64,000 nt of DNA from Rhodanobacter sp. GTDB taxonomy: Bacteria > Pseudomonadota > Gammaproteobacteria > Xanthomonadales > Rhodanobacteraceae. The notes under the pieces were generated by a model. That model was given only the letters and a program-made list of their open reading frames with translations, was not told the DNA's origin and did not search any database. The stretch covers positions 1-64,000 of the forward strand of contig JANJTA010000041.1 in the NCBI GenBank assembly GCA_024711345.1, given 5' to 3'. Both the position numbers and the translations under genes were made by a program. This document shows, in pieces, positions 45,123-55,613 of the stretch; positions within the stretch are counted from its first letter, which is position 1, and every line of letters starts with the position of its first letter.

Positions 45123-45230
45123 TCACCCCGTGTTCACGCGTTTGCGGCGAATATCGCCCCACGTTCCACGGCAGCCGCCATGGGCGGCGCCAGCAGATTT
45201 CCGGTTTCTGGCGCTCGGCAACACGGTCAT
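45123..45230 (-). CDS. Possible 35-residue basic peptide
   Basis: An open frame with GGGGGAA and CCAGG before its ATG encodes MTVLPSARNRKSAGAAHGGC then a strongly basic end (GTWGDIRRKRVNTG). The C-terminal pattern Gly-Thr-Trp-Gly followed by basic residues vaguely recalls small ribosome-associated proteins, but this is not a firm similarity. It lies in an otherwise gene-free 590-bp space. It could be a chance frame. Confidence 0.35.
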   Translation of the reverse strand: MTVLPSARNRKSAGAAHGGCRGTWGDIRRKRVNTG

Positions 45231-45278
45231 CCTGGATTCCCCCTGTTCCTGAGACCGCCGGGCGCCAGATCTAACAGC

Positions 45279-45312
45279 ACGAAGCCCCGCGGCTGGCGCC
45301 GCGGGGCTTCGT
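45279..45312 (+). terminator. Strong hairpin in the gene-free space before mnmG
   Basis: A perfect 15-bp stem, ACGAAGCCCCGCGGC with its complement around TGGC, followed by CTTT. It is terminator-like on the plus strand, yet the nearest plus-strand gene (pepN) ends 566 bp upstream. It therefore suggests an unannotated transcript at about 45063-45312. Confidence 0.65.
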
Positions 45313-45342
45313 CTTTGCGGCTCCTGCGGCCGCGGAAAAGAC

Positions 45343-45366
45343 GACGGCACCCCGAGAGGTGCCGTC
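45343..45366. terminator. Second hairpin before mnmG
   Basis: GACGGCACC (45343-45351) pairs with GGTGCCGTC (45358-45366). It is followed by TTGCTTCCTTTCC on the plus strand, and by CTTTT shortly after the stem on the minus strand. It may act in either direction. The remaining sequence to 45563 shows no further gene. Confidence 0.55.
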
Positions 45367-45563
45367 TTGCTTCCTTTCCTGGTACGCGATCGAACCCCTG
45401 TCCGTCCGACCTCGGCGCGCGTGGCTCGCGCAGCGTCTGCCCGTGAAAGTGCAGGTTTCCTCGAAGCAGGAAGCGTGCCAGTCACCCTGCGCGGCGCCCA
45501 AAGCATTGATGGCGCTACCATGGCGCCCCGTTTCGTCACTTTCTGCACGCTCAGGTCAGTTCC

Positions 45564-47441
45564 ATGCGCCACCCGACCCACTACGACGTCATCGTGATCG
45601 GCGGCGGCCACGCCGGCACCGAGGCCGCGCTGGCCGCCGCGCGCACCGGCGCGCGCACGCTGCTGCTCAGCCACAACATCGAGACGATCGGCCAGATGAG
45701 CTGCAACCCGGCGATCGGCGGCATCGGCAAGGGCCACTTGGTGAAGGAGATCGACGCGCTCGGCGGCGCGATGGCGCACGCGGCCGACCGCGCCGGCATC
45801 CAGTGGCGCACGCTGAACGCGTCGAAGGGGCCGGCCGTGCGCGCCACCCGCTGCCAGGCCGATCGCGCGCTGTACAAGGCGGCGATCCGGCGCATGGTGG
45901 AAACCCAGCCGAACCTCGAGCTGTTCCAGCAGGCGGTGGACGACCTCATCATCAAGAACGGCCGCGTCTGCGGCGTGGTCACCCAGATGGGGCTCGTCTT
46001 CGACGCGCGCACGGTGGTGCTTACCGCCGGCACCTTCCTCGCCGGCAAGATCCACATCGGCCAGGCGCAGTACGCCGGTGGCCGCGCCGGCGACCCGCCG
46101 GCCAGCACGCTGGCGCAAAAGCTGCGCGAGCTGCCGGTCGCCGCCGACCGCCTGAAGACCGGCACGCCGCCGCGGATCGACCGGCGCAGCATCGACTTCA
46201 GCGATCTTGAAGAGCAGCCCGGCGACGCGCCGACACCGGTGTTCTCCTACCTCGGCGCGCGCGACGAACACCCGCGCCAGGTCAGCTGCTGGATCACCCA
46301 CACCAGCGAGCGCACCCACGAGATCATCCGCGGCGCGCTGGATCGCTCGCCGCTGTACACCGGCCAGATCGAGGGCATCGGCCCGCGCTACTGTCCGTCG
46401 ATCGAGGACAAGGTGGTGCGCTTCGCGGAGAAGTCCTCGCACCAGATCTTCATCGAGCCGGAAGGACTGGACACCTTCGAGATCTATCCGAACGGCATCT
46501 CCACCTCGCTGCCGTACGACGTGCAGCTGGCGCTGGTGCAGTCGATCCCCGGCTTCGAGCAGGCGCACATCACGCGCCCCGGCTATGCGATCGAATACGA
46601 CTACTTCGACCCGCGCGGCCTGCACCCGTGGCTGGAGACCAAGGCGATCCCCGGCCTGTACTTCGCCGGCCAGATCAACGGCACCACCGGTTACGAGGAG
46701 GCCGCCGCGCAGGGCCTGGTCGCCGGCCTCAACGCCGCGCTGGCGGTGCAGGGCAAGGCGCCGTGGTATCCGCGTCGCGACGAGGCCTACCTCGGCGTGC
46801 TGATCGACGACCTCACCAGCAACGGCACCATCGAGCCGTACCGCATGTTCACCTCGCGCGCCGAATACCGCCTGCACCTGCGCGAGGACAACGCCGACCT
46901 GCGCCTCACCGAACAAGGTTTCGCGCTCGGCGTGGTGCCGCCGGCGCGCTTCGACGCGCTGCGCGCCAAGCGCGATGCGGTCGAGCGCGAGCTGCAGCGC
47001 CTGGGCGCGTTGTGGGTGACCCCGGCGAATGCGCGCGGCGCGGCGCTCGAGCGCCAGCTCGGCATCGCGGTCAGCCGCGAGACCAGCGCCATCGATCTGC
47101 TGCGCCGGCCCGAGCTGGACTACGCCAAGCTCGCCGGCGTGCCGGAACTGGGCCCGGCGGTGGAGCGCGACGACGTGGCCGCACAGGTCGAGGTGCAGGT
47201 GAAGTACGCCGGCTACCTCGAGCGCCAGCGTGGGGAGATCGAGCGCCAGCGCCGCCACGAGCAGTTGGCGATTCCCGCCGGCTTCGATTACGACAAGGTG
47301 CGCGGGCTGTCGGCCGAGGTGCTGCTGAAACTGAAGCGCGCGCTGCCGGCGACGGTCGGCCAGGCCGCGCGCGTCAGTGGCGTCACCCCGGCGGCGATCT
47401 CGCTACTGCTGGTGCATCTGAAGCGCCGCGACGCCGCCTGA
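45564..47441 (+). CDS. mnmG: tRNA uridine 5-carboxymethylaminomethyl modification enzyme, FAD subunit
   Basis: The protein has 625 residues. The FAD-binding motif is [19 protein letters not shown] near the N-terminus, followed by [25 protein letters not shown] and [11 protein letters not shown]. Cysteine-bearing signatures include [13 protein letters not shown], and [13 protein letters not shown] lies further on. MnmG with MnmE modifies U34 of tRNAs. The C-terminal helical domain that binds MnmE is complete. The start codon has no strong Shine-Dalgarno. Confidence 0.96.
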   Translation: MRHPTHYDVIVIGGGHAGTEAALAAARTGARTLLLSHNIETIGQMSCNPAIGGIGKGHLVKEIDALGGAMAHAADRAGIQWRTLNASKGPAVRATRCQADRALYKAAIRRMVETQPNLELFQQAVDDLIIKNGRVCGVVTQMGLVFDARTVVLTAGTFLAGKIHIGQAQYAGGRAGDPPASTLAQKLRELPVAADRLKTGTPPRIDRRSIDFSDLEEQPGDAPTPVFSYLGARDEHPRQVSCWITHTSERTHEIIRGALDRSPLYTGQIEGIGPRYCPSIEDKVVRFAEKSSHQIFIEPEGLDTFEIYPNGISTSLPYDVQLALVQSIPGFEQAHITRPGYAIEYDYFDPRGLHPWLETKAIPGLYFAGQINGTTGYEEAAAQGLVAGLNAALAVQGKAPWYPRRDEAYLGVLIDDLTSNGTIEPYRMFTSRAEYRLHLREDNADLRLTEQGFALGVVPPARFDALRAKRDAVERELQRLGALWVTPANARGAALERQLGIAVSRETSAIDLLRRPELDYAKLAGVPELGPAVERDDVAAQVEVQVKYAGYLERQRGEIERQRRHEQLAIPAGFDYDKVRGLSAEVLLKLKRALPATVGQAARVSGVTPAAISLLLVHLKRRDAA

Positions 47442-47505
47442 GGCTGCGCGCGCCGCAACACTCTCATGGCATCATGCGTACCCTGACCAACACGGGAGCG
47501 CACGC

Positions 47506-48279
47506 ATGGAGATCTGGATCGGCCGCGACGGCGAACGGCACGGCCCGTACAAGGAAGACGACGTGCGCCAGTGGCTGCGCAGCGGCCAGGTGAGCCGCGA
47601 CGATCTTGCCTGGCATGAAGGCCTGGCTGACTGGCAGCCGCTGTCGGTGCTGTTTCCCGACGCGGCGGTTGCGCCGCCGTCAGGCGCCAATCCCTACGCC
47701 GCACCCTCGGCCCCGCTGCTGCCGCAGGTCACCACCGCGGCGCTGGAGGACTATGCCGGCTTCTGGAAGCGCGTGGCCGCCTACATCCTCGATGCGATCG
47801 TGCTGTACATCCCGCAGATGCTGATCGAAAAGGCCTTCGGCGGCGACGCTGCCAAGGCGGCGCTGAAGCAGGCCAGCCTCGACGCCGTCGGCAACCCCGA
47901 CGCCATGATGGCCGCCAACATGCATTACTACGCCACCATGTGGCCGGCGATGCTGCTGATCGTGGTGCTCGGCGTGCTGTATTTCACCGTGTGCGAAAGC
48001 TCGGTCTGGCAGGGCACGCTGGGCAAGCTGGCGCTGGGCATCCGGGTCACCGACATGGAGGGCCGGCGGATCAGCTTCCCGCGCGCACTGGGCCGCTACT
48101 TCGCCAAATTCCTCAGCGCCATCATCCTGGGCATCGGCTTCCTGATGGTCGGCTGGACCCGGCGCAAGCAGGGCCTGCACGACATGATCTGCGGCACCCT
48201 GGTGCTGAACGGCCGCGCCAGCGAGTTCAACCCCTCGGCGACCAAACCCGCGAACAACGGCGGTTCGTTCAGCGCCTGA
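47506..48279 (+). CDS. GYF_2-RDD membrane protein
   Basis: The protein has 257 residues. The N-terminal 50 residues form a GYF_2-type domain: WIGRDGERHGPYKEDDVRQWLRSG ... WQPLSVL. After a Pro/Ala linker comes an RDD domain with GFWKRVAAYILDAIVLYIPQ, QGTLGKLALGIRVTDMEGRRISFPRALGRYFAK and WTRRKQGLHDMICGTLV, about three or four membrane helices. RDD proteins are poorly understood; some have been linked to ion transport. GGGAG precedes the ATG. It follows mnmG by 64 bp and may be co-transcribed. Confidence 0.85.
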   Translation: MEIWIGRDGERHGPYKEDDVRQWLRSGQVSRDDLAWHEGLADWQPLSVLFPDAAVAPPSGANPYAAPSAPLLPQVTTAALEDYAGFWKRVAAYILDAIVLYIPQMLIEKAFGGDAAKAALKQASLDAVGNPDAMMAANMHYYATMWPAMLLIVVLGVLYFTVCESSVWQGTLGKLALGIRVTDMEGRRISFPRALGRYFAKFLSAIILGIGFLMVGWTRRKQGLHDMICGTLVLNGRASEFNPSATKPANNGGSFSA

Positions 48280-48286
48280 CCCGCAA

Positions 48287-48312
48287 GCGGCATCGGACCA
48301 TCCCGATGCCGC
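48287..48312 (+). terminator. Hairpin after the RDD gene
   Basis: GCGGCATCGG (48287-48296) pairs perfectly with CCGATGCCGC (48303-48312) around a 6-nt loop, starting 7 nt after the stop codon. There is no T-tract; a weak or Rho-assisted terminator. Confidence 0.5.
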
Positions 48313-48456
48313 GCCGGTCATCCTGCCTGCCAGGCGACCCGCTTGGATGCCTGCCGCGCGATTCGCGGCGGACATCGACCACGGGCTGATGCCGTAACGC
48401 ATGCCTAATCCCCGGCTGCGTAAAGTTCCGGTGCCTTGCGCAGCGTGATTGAAGTC

Positions 48457-49296
48457 ATGCGTCGGAGCGAGCCTGACAGCGATGGAATCTATCGGTTCGG
48501 CAACATCCTGGTCGAGCCGGCCGCGCACCGACTGGAGCGCGACGGGCAACCGGTGCCGGTGGAACCGAAGGCCTACACCCTGCTCGTGACCCTGCTGCGC
48601 CACGCCGGCGAGCTGGTCAGCAAGGACACGTTGCTGAACAGCGTCTGGGGCCATCACCACGTCACTACCGGAGTACTCAACCGGGTGGTTTCGCAGCTAC
48701 GCCACACGCTGGGTGATTCCTCTGCACAGCCGCGCTACATCGCCACCGTGCACAGTCTGGGTTACCGATTCATCGGCGAACTGCAGTACACGCCCCCGCC
48801 AGGGAATGACGATACCGACACGCCGCCCGGCGCATCGCTGCCGCGCCCACCGACGCCGATCGCGAACGACGAGGCGGGGGGCGCGCGAACGCCCCACCGC
48901 CGCCGCCGCCTCACCGACGGCGACCAGTTCCTGAATTTCATCGACCTGCAGCCGTGCCTGGACCAGCTCGCCAACTGGACGGCCCTGCTGCCACCCAACG
49001 ATCCGCAGCGCCGGGCCATCCTCGCGGTGTTGAGCCTGGAGTATGCGCGACTGCGCGAAAGCGGCGTGGCGACACCCGCACTGGCCTATCGCGACGCGGT
49101 CGTGGCCATGCTCGAAGGCGACCGGCAGACCGCCCTCGCCGCGCTGAGCCGGGCGATCGACCAGGGCTTCCGCGACGACCTCGCCTTGCGCCGTGACCTG
49201 GCCTGGCGCGTACTGGCCGACGACGCGGACTTCCGCCGCGAGCAGCAACGACTCGAGGTGCTGCGGCTCGCCGAGCGGGCCCCGCCCTCTCGCTGA
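48457..49296 (+). CDS. Winged-helix transcriptional regulator (OmpR/CadC type DNA-binding domain)
   Basis: The protein has 279 residues from ATG 48457; a TTG at 48436 is in frame. Residues about 10-105 form a Trans_reg_C winged helix: YRFGNILVEPAAHRLERDGQPVPVEPKAYTLLVTLLRHAGELVSKDTLLNSVWGH, then the recognition helix region and YIATVHSLGYRFIGEL. A Pro-rich linker and an Ala/Leu-rich helical C-terminal domain (about 165-275) with TPR-like spacing follow. No receiver domain and no membrane helix, so it is neither a classical response regulator nor a membrane-bound CadC. Its signal and targets are unknown. Confidence 0.82.
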   Translation: MRRSEPDSDGIYRFGNILVEPAAHRLERDGQPVPVEPKAYTLLVTLLRHAGELVSKDTLLNSVWGHHHVTTGVLNRVVSQLRHTLGDSSAQPRYIATVHSLGYRFIGELQYTPPPGNDDTDTPPGASLPRPPTPIANDEAGGARTPHRRRRLTDGDQFLNFIDLQPCLDQLANWTALLPPNDPQRRAILAVLSLEYARLRESGVATPALAYRDAVVAMLEGDRQTALAALSRAIDQGFRDDLALRRDLAWRVLADDADFRREQQRLEVLRLAERAPPSR

Positions 49297-49398
49297 CTGC
49301 CTGCTCGACGGCGACACCATGGCCAGGTCAGCGTGCCGTGGCCCCGCCGGCGAAGCACCATCGACCCTTGCGGGCAGGCCGGCCCGACGCAGCCCCGC

Positions 49399-49914
49399 TC
49401 AGTGCGGCTGATCGACCTGCACCTGCGCCAGCGACGGGCGCTCGCCCTGCCTCGAGGCCAGGCTCTGGCTGTACGCGCCGGTCGCCACGGGCTGGGAAAC
49501 CAGTAGGCAGTGTCGGCCTTCGGCCCTGACGGCTTGATGGCAATACACGTTGACGATGGCCAGCGTGTTTCGCGCGCGGTCGGACAATCTGACCTGCCTG
49601 GACAGACCCGGGCCGGACGAATTGTCGATGGCCACGCTGACCAACGGCGCCTGCGCCATGCCCTGCTTGCGCAGCGTCTCCCGCTCGCCCGCCGTCCGCT
49701 GCGCCTGCATGTACTGCCTGTGCGTGCTGCCGACAAGCACCTCCAAGCCATAGTCCGGGTTCAAGTCGACCACGTAGGTCTCGTATTGGCCCGGTACTGC
49801 ATTGACGGTGACATGCGGCAAGTTGGCGGCCCGAGTTTGATCCTGGGCGACACTGACGCCGCTGGCACAGGCAAGACCGAACGCGATGGCCGTGGCGATG
49901 ATCGAGCGTTTCAC
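49399..49914 (-). CDS. Secreted protein of unknown function
   Basis: The protein has 171 residues from GTG 49914, supported by GGAGG 6 nt upstream. Signal peptide MKRSIIATAIAFGLACASG ends near VSVAQ. The mature part has two cysteines (VNVYCHQ and GRHCLLV) that could form a disulfide and a mainly beta pattern. No family recognised. It is convergent with the winged-helix regulator and divergent from tex. Confidence 0.72.
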   Translation of the reverse strand: MKRSIIATAIAFGLACASGVSVAQDQTRAANLPHVTVNAVPGQYETYVVDLNPDYGLEVLVGSTHRQYMQAQRTAGERETLRKQGMAQAPLVSVAIDNSSGPGLSRQVRLSDRARNTLAIVNVYCHQAVRAEGRHCLLVSQPVATGAYSQSLASRQGERPSLAQVQVDQPH

Positions 49915-50160
49915 GAAAGCCTCCAGACGGACGCCTGATGTCCGTTGCGCCACTATCGGTCGCCGCGGCGGCGCTTGCTTGAGGGATTCCTGAGGGTTAG
50001 TCGTGGATTCACTGATGGTTTGCGGTGGGCTCGCCGGCGACAGGCGCCGCATCGCACTCATGGCGAGCGCTCCGCAACTGGCCGAGGTATCCGGGCAGCT
50101 TGCTATCATCGGCGACCCCGCCCGGCCGGTGCCGGCAACCCGAGGAATCCTTCCAGTCTC

Positions 50161-52500
50161 ATGCTCAGCATCGAACAACGCATTGCCCACGACATCGCCG
50201 CCAAGACCGAACAGGTACGCGCGGCGGTCGACCTGCTCGACGGCGGCGCCACCGTGCCGTTCATCGCGCGCTACCGCAAGGAAGCTACCGGCGGACTCGA
50301 CGACACCCAGTTGCGCCTGCTGGAGGAACGCCTGCGCTACCTGCGCGAACTGGAAGAGCGTCGCGCGGCGATCCTGGCCAGCGTCGAGGAACAGGGCAAG
50401 CTCGATGATGCATTGAAGGCCGACCTGCTCGCTGCCGACACCAAGGCGCGACTGGAGGACCTGTACCTGCCGTTCAAGCCCAAGCGCCGCACCAAGGCGC
50501 AGATCGCCCGCGAGGCCGGACTGGAACCGCTGGCGACCGGCCTGCGCGACGATCCCACGCTGACCCCGGAAGCGTTCGCCGAAGCGTTCGTCGACGCGGA
50601 CAAGGGCATCGCCGACGTGCGCGCCGCGCTGGACGGCGCGCGCGCGATCCTGATGGAGTCGATCGCCGAAGACGCGCAGCTGGTCGGCGAGCTGCGCGAC
50701 TGGCTGTGGTCGCAGGGCCAGATCCGCGCGAAGGTGGTCGCCGGCAAGGAGAACGAAGGCGCGAAGTTCCGCGACTATTTCGACCACGTCGAGCCGATCG
50801 CCAGGATCCCCTCGCATCGCCTGCTGGCGCTGATGCGCGCGCGCAACGAAGGCGTGATCGAACTGGAACTCAGCCCCGCCGCCGACAGCGAGCAGGGCCA
50901 CGCCGAAGGCGAAGGCCGCGTCGCCGCGCACGCCGGTATCCACGACCGCGGCCGCGCCGCCGACGCCTGGCTGCGCGAGACGGTACGCCTGACCTGGCGC
51001 GTGAAGCTGCACCTGCACCTCACGCTGGACCTGTTCGGCCGCGTGCGCGAAGGCGCCGAGGACGAGGCGATCCGCGTGTTCGGCGACAACCTCAAGGACC
51101 TGATGCTGGCCGCGCCCGCCGGCGCGAAGACGGTGATGGGGCTCGACCCCGGCATTCGCACCGGCTGCAAGGTCGCGGTGGTCGATCCCACCGGCAAGCT
51201 GCTGGCCACCGACACCATCTACCCGCACGAGCCGCGTCGGCAGTGGAACGAATCGCTGGCCGCGCTGGCACGGCTGTGCCAGCAGCATGGCGTGGACCTG
51301 ATCGCCATCGGCAACGGCACCGCCTCGCGCGAAACCGACAAGCTGGCCGGCGAACTGATCAAGGGGCTGGCGAAAACCCGTCCCGAGCACAAGTTGTCGA
51401 AGATCGTGGTGAGCGAGGCCGGCGCCTCCGTGTACTCCGCCTCCGAGCTCGCCGCCAGGGAGTTCCCCGAACTGGACGTGAGCCTGCGCGGCGCCGTCTC
51501 GATCGCGCGCCGGCTGCAGGACCCGCTGGCCGAGCTGGTGAAGATCGAGCCGAAAGCGATCGGCGTGGGCCAGTACCAGCACGACGTCAACCAGATCAAG
51601 CTGGCGCGCGCGCTGGATGCGCGGGTCGAGGACTGCGTCAACGCGGTCGGCGTGGACGTGAACACCGCTTCGGCCGCGCTGCTCTCGCGCGTGGCCGGCC
51701 TCTCGGCCAGCGTCGCGGAGAACGTGGTGAAGCACCGCGACGCCAACGGCCCGTTCGCCAACCGCAAGGCGCTCCTGAAGGTGCCGCGCCTGGGCGACAA
51801 GGCGTTCGAGCAGTGCGCCGGCTTCCTGCGCGTCTCCGGCGGCGACAACCCGCTGGACGCCAGCGCGGTACACCCGGAAGCCTACCCGGTGGTCGAGCGG
51901 ATCATCGCGCAGTGCGGCCGCGAGGTGCGCCACATCATCGGCGACACCGGCTTCCTGCGCGGCCTCAAGCCCGAGCAGTACACCGATGAAAAATTCGGCG
52001 TGCCGACCGTGCGCGACATCCTGAAGGAGCTGGAAAAGCCCGGCCGCGATCCGCGCCCGGCGTTCGTCGCCCCGAGCTTCGCCGAGGGCGTCGAGGACGT
52101 GAGGGACCTCAAGCCCGGCATGATCCTCGAGGGCCGCGTCACCAACGTGGCCGCATTCGGCGCGTTCGTCGACATCGGCGTGCACCAGGACGGCCTGGTC
52201 CACGTCTCGGCGCTGTCGCACAGCTTCGTCAAGGATCCGCGCGACGCGGTGAAGGCCGGTGACATCGTCAAGGTCAAGGTGATGGAAGTGGATCTGCCGC
52301 GCCAGCGCATCGGCCTCAGCATGCGGCTGGACGACGAACCCGGGCAGGCGCGCGGCGGCCGTCCGGGCGCCGGCAACGATGCCCGCGGCGGCCCGCGCGA
52401 CGGCCGCGGCCCGCGCCCGGGCGGCGGCGCGCCCAAGCCGGCTCCCGCGCCGTCCAGCAACGCCTTCGCCGAGGCGTTCGCGCGCGCCGGCAAGCGCTGA
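50161..52500 (+). CDS. tex: Transcription accessory protein Tex, S1 RNA-binding
   Basis: The protein has 779 residues. Domains in order: an N-terminal Tex helical region ([25 protein letters not shown]), a YqgF-like RNase H fold ([20 protein letters not shown]), helix-hairpin-helix segments ([33 protein letters not shown] ... [20 protein letters not shown]), and the S1 domain ([34 protein letters not shown]). A Gly/Arg/Pro-rich tail of about 50 residues resembles RGG RNA-binding tails. I chose ATG 50161; upstream in-frame codons read through unconserved sequence. TATCAT at 50104 is a possible -10. Confidence 0.95.
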   Translation: MLSIEQRIAHDIAAKTEQVRAAVDLLDGGATVPFIARYRKEATGGLDDTQLRLLEERLRYLRELEERRAAILASVEEQGKLDDALKADLLAADTKARLEDLYLPFKPKRRTKAQIAREAGLEPLATGLRDDPTLTPEAFAEAFVDADKGIADVRAALDGARAILMESIAEDAQLVGELRDWLWSQGQIRAKVVAGKENEGAKFRDYFDHVEPIARIPSHRLLALMRARNEGVIELELSPAADSEQGHAEGEGRVAAHAGIHDRGRAADAWLRETVRLTWRVKLHLHLTLDLFGRVREGAEDEAIRVFGDNLKDLMLAAPAGAKTVMGLDPGIRTGCKVAVVDPTGKLLATDTIYPHEPRRQWNESLAALARLCQQHGVDLIAIGNGTASRETDKLAGELIKGLAKTRPEHKLSKIVVSEAGASVYSASELAAREFPELDVSLRGAVSIARRLQDPLAELVKIEPKAIGVGQYQHDVNQIKLARALDARVEDCVNAVGVDVNTASAALLSRVAGLSASVAENVVKHRDANGPFANRKALLKVPRLGDKAFEQCAGFLRVSGGDNPLDASAVHPEAYPVVERIIAQCGREVRHIIGDTGFLRGLKPEQYTDEKFGVPTVRDILKELEKPGRDPRPAFVAPSFAEGVEDVRDLKPGMILEGRVTNVAAFGAFVDIGVHQDGLVHVSALSHSFVKDPRDAVKAGDIVKVKVMEVDLPRQRIGLSMRLDDEPGQARGGRPGAGNDARGGPRDGRGPRPGGGAPKPAPAPSSNAFAEAFARAGKR

Positions 52501-52615
52501 ATTCCCCCCGACTTGCTTGCATGCGGCGGCGATGCGCTGCAGCATGCGGTTCCGTATGGAATGCCGTAACGTAACTTCAAGATAACAAGGCCATTCCGGC
52601 CGAAGGAGTGTCAGC

Positions 52616-54457
52616 ATGCTTCGCACCCGCCATCTGGCCGGCGCCATCGCCACCGCCCTGCTGTTCAGCACCGCCGCCGCGGCTACCGATTTCAGCAACG
52701 TCATCGTCTTCGGCGACAGCTTGAGCGACGGCGGCAACATCTCGCTGGCCACCGCGCCGGCGATCCAGCCGCCGCTGCGCTTCACGACCAACCCCGGCAC
52801 CACCACGGCGGAGAACGTGGCGAGCGACCTCGGCTTCACCCTGGCCCCGTCGGCCGCCGGCGGCACCGACTTCGCCTGGGGCGGCGCCGGTTTCGTCAAC
52901 AACGTCGCCGCGGTGCCGACCATTCCGCAGCAACTGCAGATGTATCTGGGCACGACCGGCGGCCAGGCCGACGGCAACGCGCTGTACCAGGTCTGGGGCG
53001 GCGCCAACGACATCTTCTATCTGAGCGGTGCGCTGACCGACCCGAACGCGATCGCCGCCGGCACCACCGGCGCGGCGCAGGCCGAGCTGGGCGTGCTGGG
53101 CGCGCTGCAGGCCGCCGGCGCGCGCTACGTGGTGGTCTACAACCTGCCCGACCTCGGCAAGACGCCCGCCTCCGCCGCCGGCGGCGCTGCCGCGCAGGCC
53201 GGCGCCAGCCAGCTCGCCGTGCTCTACAACGGCGTGCTCAACAGCGGGCTGGCGCAGTTGAGCGCCAACGGCCTGAACATCATTCCGGTGAACACGTTCG
53301 CCCTGCTCAACGAGGCGGTCGCCAACCCCTCGGCCTACGGCTTCAGCAACGTCACCACGCCGGCGTGCACCGGCAGTTCGATCCAGTGCGGCCCGCAGGG
53401 TTCGGGGCTGCCCTACAGCTACGCGGCGGGCACCGACCAGAGCTACCTGTTCGCCGATGGCGTGCATCCGACCACCGCCGCTCACGCGATGCTCAGCCAG
53501 TACGTGTTGTCGGTGATCCGTGCGCCGGAGCAGGTCTCGCTGCTCGGCGAAGCGCCGCTGGCCGCCAGCGCCGCGCAGAACCGCGTCATGCGCGAGCAGA
53601 TGCTGACCACCGGCAAGGACGGCGACGTGCGCACCTTCGTCAACATCGACTACGCGAAGCAGCGCTTCGAAGCCAGCGATCATTCCCCGCGCACCAACAG
53701 CAACAATTTCAACTTCACCCTGGGCGCCAACTTCTTCGCCGGCGAACATGTCACCGCCGGCGTGGCGCTCGGCGTCGGCCGCCACAACGCCGACTTCTCC
53801 GGTGGCGGCGGCTACCAGCTGCAGGACGTCAGCGGCCTGGGCTACGTCGGCTACCACCACGGTGGCGGCTACGTGGGCGGCTACGTCAACTTCGGCCAGT
53901 CCAACTTCAAGGACATCGAACGGCGCATGCGCATCGGGGCCGCGCAGCGCACCGAAAGCGGCAAGACCGACGGCTCGCACCTGGGCGGCGGCGTCACCGG
54001 CGGCTGGTGGTTCGACCTCAGCGACAAGCTGCAGACCGGGCCGTTCGCCAACCTCGACTGGCAGACGGTGAAGGTCAGCGGCTACAGCGAGAGCGGCAGC
54101 GACAGCAGCGCCATGTGGTTCGGCCGGCAGCAGCGCGACTCGCTGCTGGCCACGCTGGGTTGGCGCCTGCGCGGCCAGTGGCAGGTCAACAACCTGCTGA
54201 TGTCGCCCTACGTCGAACTGGCCTGGAACCACGACAGCAAGGCCGATCCGCGCATGGTCAGCGCCGGCCTGAACAGCATGAACGGCACGTTCGCCCTGTC
54301 CGGCTTCAGCCCGGACCCGAGCTGGGGCACCGCGACGCTGGGCCTGTCCGCCCAGCTCACCCCGAGCGTGCAGAGCTGGATCGGCTACAGCGGGCGCTTC
54401 AGCGACAACAGCCAGAAGTACAACAGCGTCAACATGGGCGTGCGGATCAACCTCTGA
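52616..54457 (+). CDS. Autotransporter GDSL esterase/lipase (EstA-like)
   Basis: The protein has 613 residues. Signal peptide MLRTRHLAGAIATALLFSTA; mature passenger domain with GDSLSDGGN (nucleophile Ser), WGGANDIFY (block III) and DGVHPTTAAHAM (catalytic Asp-His). It is followed from about residue 330 by a 12-strand autotransporter beta-barrel ending NMGVRINL. Type Va secretion of a surface-anchored esterase is inferred, as known for Pseudomonas EstA. GAAGGAG precedes the ATG, and a strong bidirectional terminator follows. Confidence 0.93.
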   Translation: MLRTRHLAGAIATALLFSTAAAATDFSNVIVFGDSLSDGGNISLATAPAIQPPLRFTTNPGTTTAENVASDLGFTLAPSAAGGTDFAWGGAGFVNNVAAVPTIPQQLQMYLGTTGGQADGNALYQVWGGANDIFYLSGALTDPNAIAAGTTGAAQAELGVLGALQAAGARYVVVYNLPDLGKTPASAAGGAAAQAGASQLAVLYNGVLNSGLAQLSANGLNIIPVNTFALLNEAVANPSAYGFSNVTTPACTGSSIQCGPQGSGLPYSYAAGTDQSYLFADGVHPTTAAHAMLSQYVLSVIRAPEQVSLLGEAPLAASAAQNRVMREQMLTTGKDGDVRTFVNIDYAKQRFEASDHSPRTNSNNFNFTLGANFFAGEHVTAGVALGVGRHNADFSGGGGYQLQDVSGLGYVGYHHGGGYVGGYVNFGQSNFKDIERRMRIGAAQRTESGKTDGSHLGGGVTGGWWFDLSDKLQTGPFANLDWQTVKVSGYSESGSDSSAMWFGRQQRDSLLATLGWRLRGQWQVNNLLMSPYVELAWNHDSKADPRMVSAGLNSMNGTFALSGFSPDPSWGTATLGLSAQLTPSVQSWIGYSGRFSDNSQKYNSVNMGVRINL

Positions 54458-54498
54458 CCGCCGGCACCGCGGCCCGGCGTGGCCGGGTCGCGGCATTG

Positions 54499-54528
54499 AA
54501 AAAGCCGCCCCGAGGGGCGGCTTTTTTT
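54499..54528. terminator. Bidirectional intrinsic terminator
   Basis: GCCGCCC (54504-54510) and GGGCGGC (54515-54521) enclose CGAG, flanked by A5 and T7. It serves both the esterase gene (plus) and the convergent lipoprotein gene (minus). Confidence 0.93.
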
Positions 54529-54563
54529 GTCGGCGTGCCCGCCGGGGCGGGAGCTGGAGCGGC

Positions 54564-55445
54564 TTACTTGTTCTTGCCGCCGGTGGCCATGCTGAGGATG
54601 GCGATGGCCTGCTTCTTCAGCGTGCCTGCCGCCGCCGGATCGAGCGGCTGCACGTCGCTGCCGACCTGGTGCTGCTTCAGCACCAGCGTGCCGTCCTCGC
54701 TCCAGCCGGCACGGTCGATCGCGCTCGGCTTGCCGTCGCGGCTGGCCTTGGTTTCCTGCACGATCGCCCACGGCTTGCCGTCCTTGTAGGCGTAGTCGGT
54801 GCTGGTGTAGCCCTTGTCGCCGTAGTCGACTTCTTCGCGGATGTACTTCACTTCGCCGGCCTGGCGGAACAACTGCCAGCCGCGCGAATCGTTGGCCTCC
54901 AGCTTGGTGCCATGGCTGATCTTCATGCCGCCGATCTGCGCCTTCGCCTCGGCGAACTCGGCCAGGATCTTCTCGCTCGGCGTCTGCTCGGCCACCAGCT
55001 CGATCGCCACGCCGTCGTTCTTGCTGTCCTTGGCGAGCACCGGCGCCTGGATCGGCATGGTGTACTTGCGGTCGCCGTCGGTCAGGGTGGCCTGGATCAC
55101 GTACAGGTCGCCCGGCTTCACTTCGGCCGGGTTGAAGCTCAGCGTGAACGGCTGCGGGAACGCGCCGGCCGGCGAGGTCTTGCTGGCCAGCGGGGCGGAA
55201 CCCGTCGCGGTGGAGGACACGTCGACCAGGTTCAGCACCAGGGTGGCGTTCGCCGAGGGCGCCGGCGAGCCGGCGCGCAGCGTGATCGTGCCGCTCACCT
55301 GGCTCGGGATCTGCGGAGCCGCCGCAGCGGTTTTCGCCGCGGCGGGCGCCGTGGAGCCCGTCGACTCCGATGGGTTGGCAGTGTTGTTGCAACCCGCCAG
55401 AGCCAGTGCCGCAACCGACATCAGCGACAAAACCGTCTTGCGCAT
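54564..55445 (-). CDS. YbaY-family lipoprotein
   Basis: The protein has 293 residues. The lipobox is ALAGC (Cys about residue 18), followed by a Ser/Ala/Thr-rich tether. Residues about 45-145 form the YbaY/YscW-like domain: VSGTITLRAGSPAPSANATLVLNLVDVS, FTLSFNPAEVKPGDLYVIQATLTDGDRKY. The remaining C-terminal 150 residues form a separate domain with alternating charged strands that I do not recognise. ATG 55445 is preceded by GAGG. It is anchored in the outer or inner membrane facing the periplasm; function unknown. Confidence 0.82.
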   Translation of the reverse strand: MRKTVLSLMSVAALALAGCNNTANPSESTGSTAPAAAKTAAAAPQIPSQVSGTITLRAGSPAPSANATLVLNLVDVSSTATGSAPLASKTSPAGAFPQPFTLSFNPAEVKPGDLYVIQATLTDGDRKYTMPIQAPVLAKDSKNDGVAIELVAEQTPSEKILAEFAEAKAQIGGMKISHGTKLEANDSRGWQLFRQAGEVKYIREEVDYGDKGYTSTDYAYKDGKPWAIVQETKASRDGKPSAIDRAGWSEDGTLVLKQHQVGSDVQPLDPAAAGTLKKQAIAILSMATGGKNK

Positions 55446-55613
55446 GGGGAAAACCTCGTCAAAGCGTGAAATCAAGCACGAAGTCGTTCAGGCGCTTGGC
55501 GCCACGACTCTACGCGGGGGAAGTTCCAAGCATAGCCCAAAAAGTGCCGCGCGGAAAAGTCAAGCCATCCTATGGGCTACCATGCGTTGGCGTATGCGCC
55601 GCGCGGACGCGGC

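Noticed and set aside
45063..45312. 6S RNA
   Set aside because: No convincing central bubble or flanking stem pattern, and the usual fau/ygfA neighbour is missing.
45370..45460. tRNA or tmRNA on the minus strand (GGTTCGATC T-loop-like sequence)
   Set aside because: The flanking five-base stems do not pair and no acceptor stem or anticodon arm can be drawn.
49399..53013. A 1204-codon minus-strand frame opposite tex and the esterase
   Set aside because: Only its last 172 codons (GTG 49914 onward, with signal peptide and ribosome binding site) look real; the rest is antisense to tex and the esterase.
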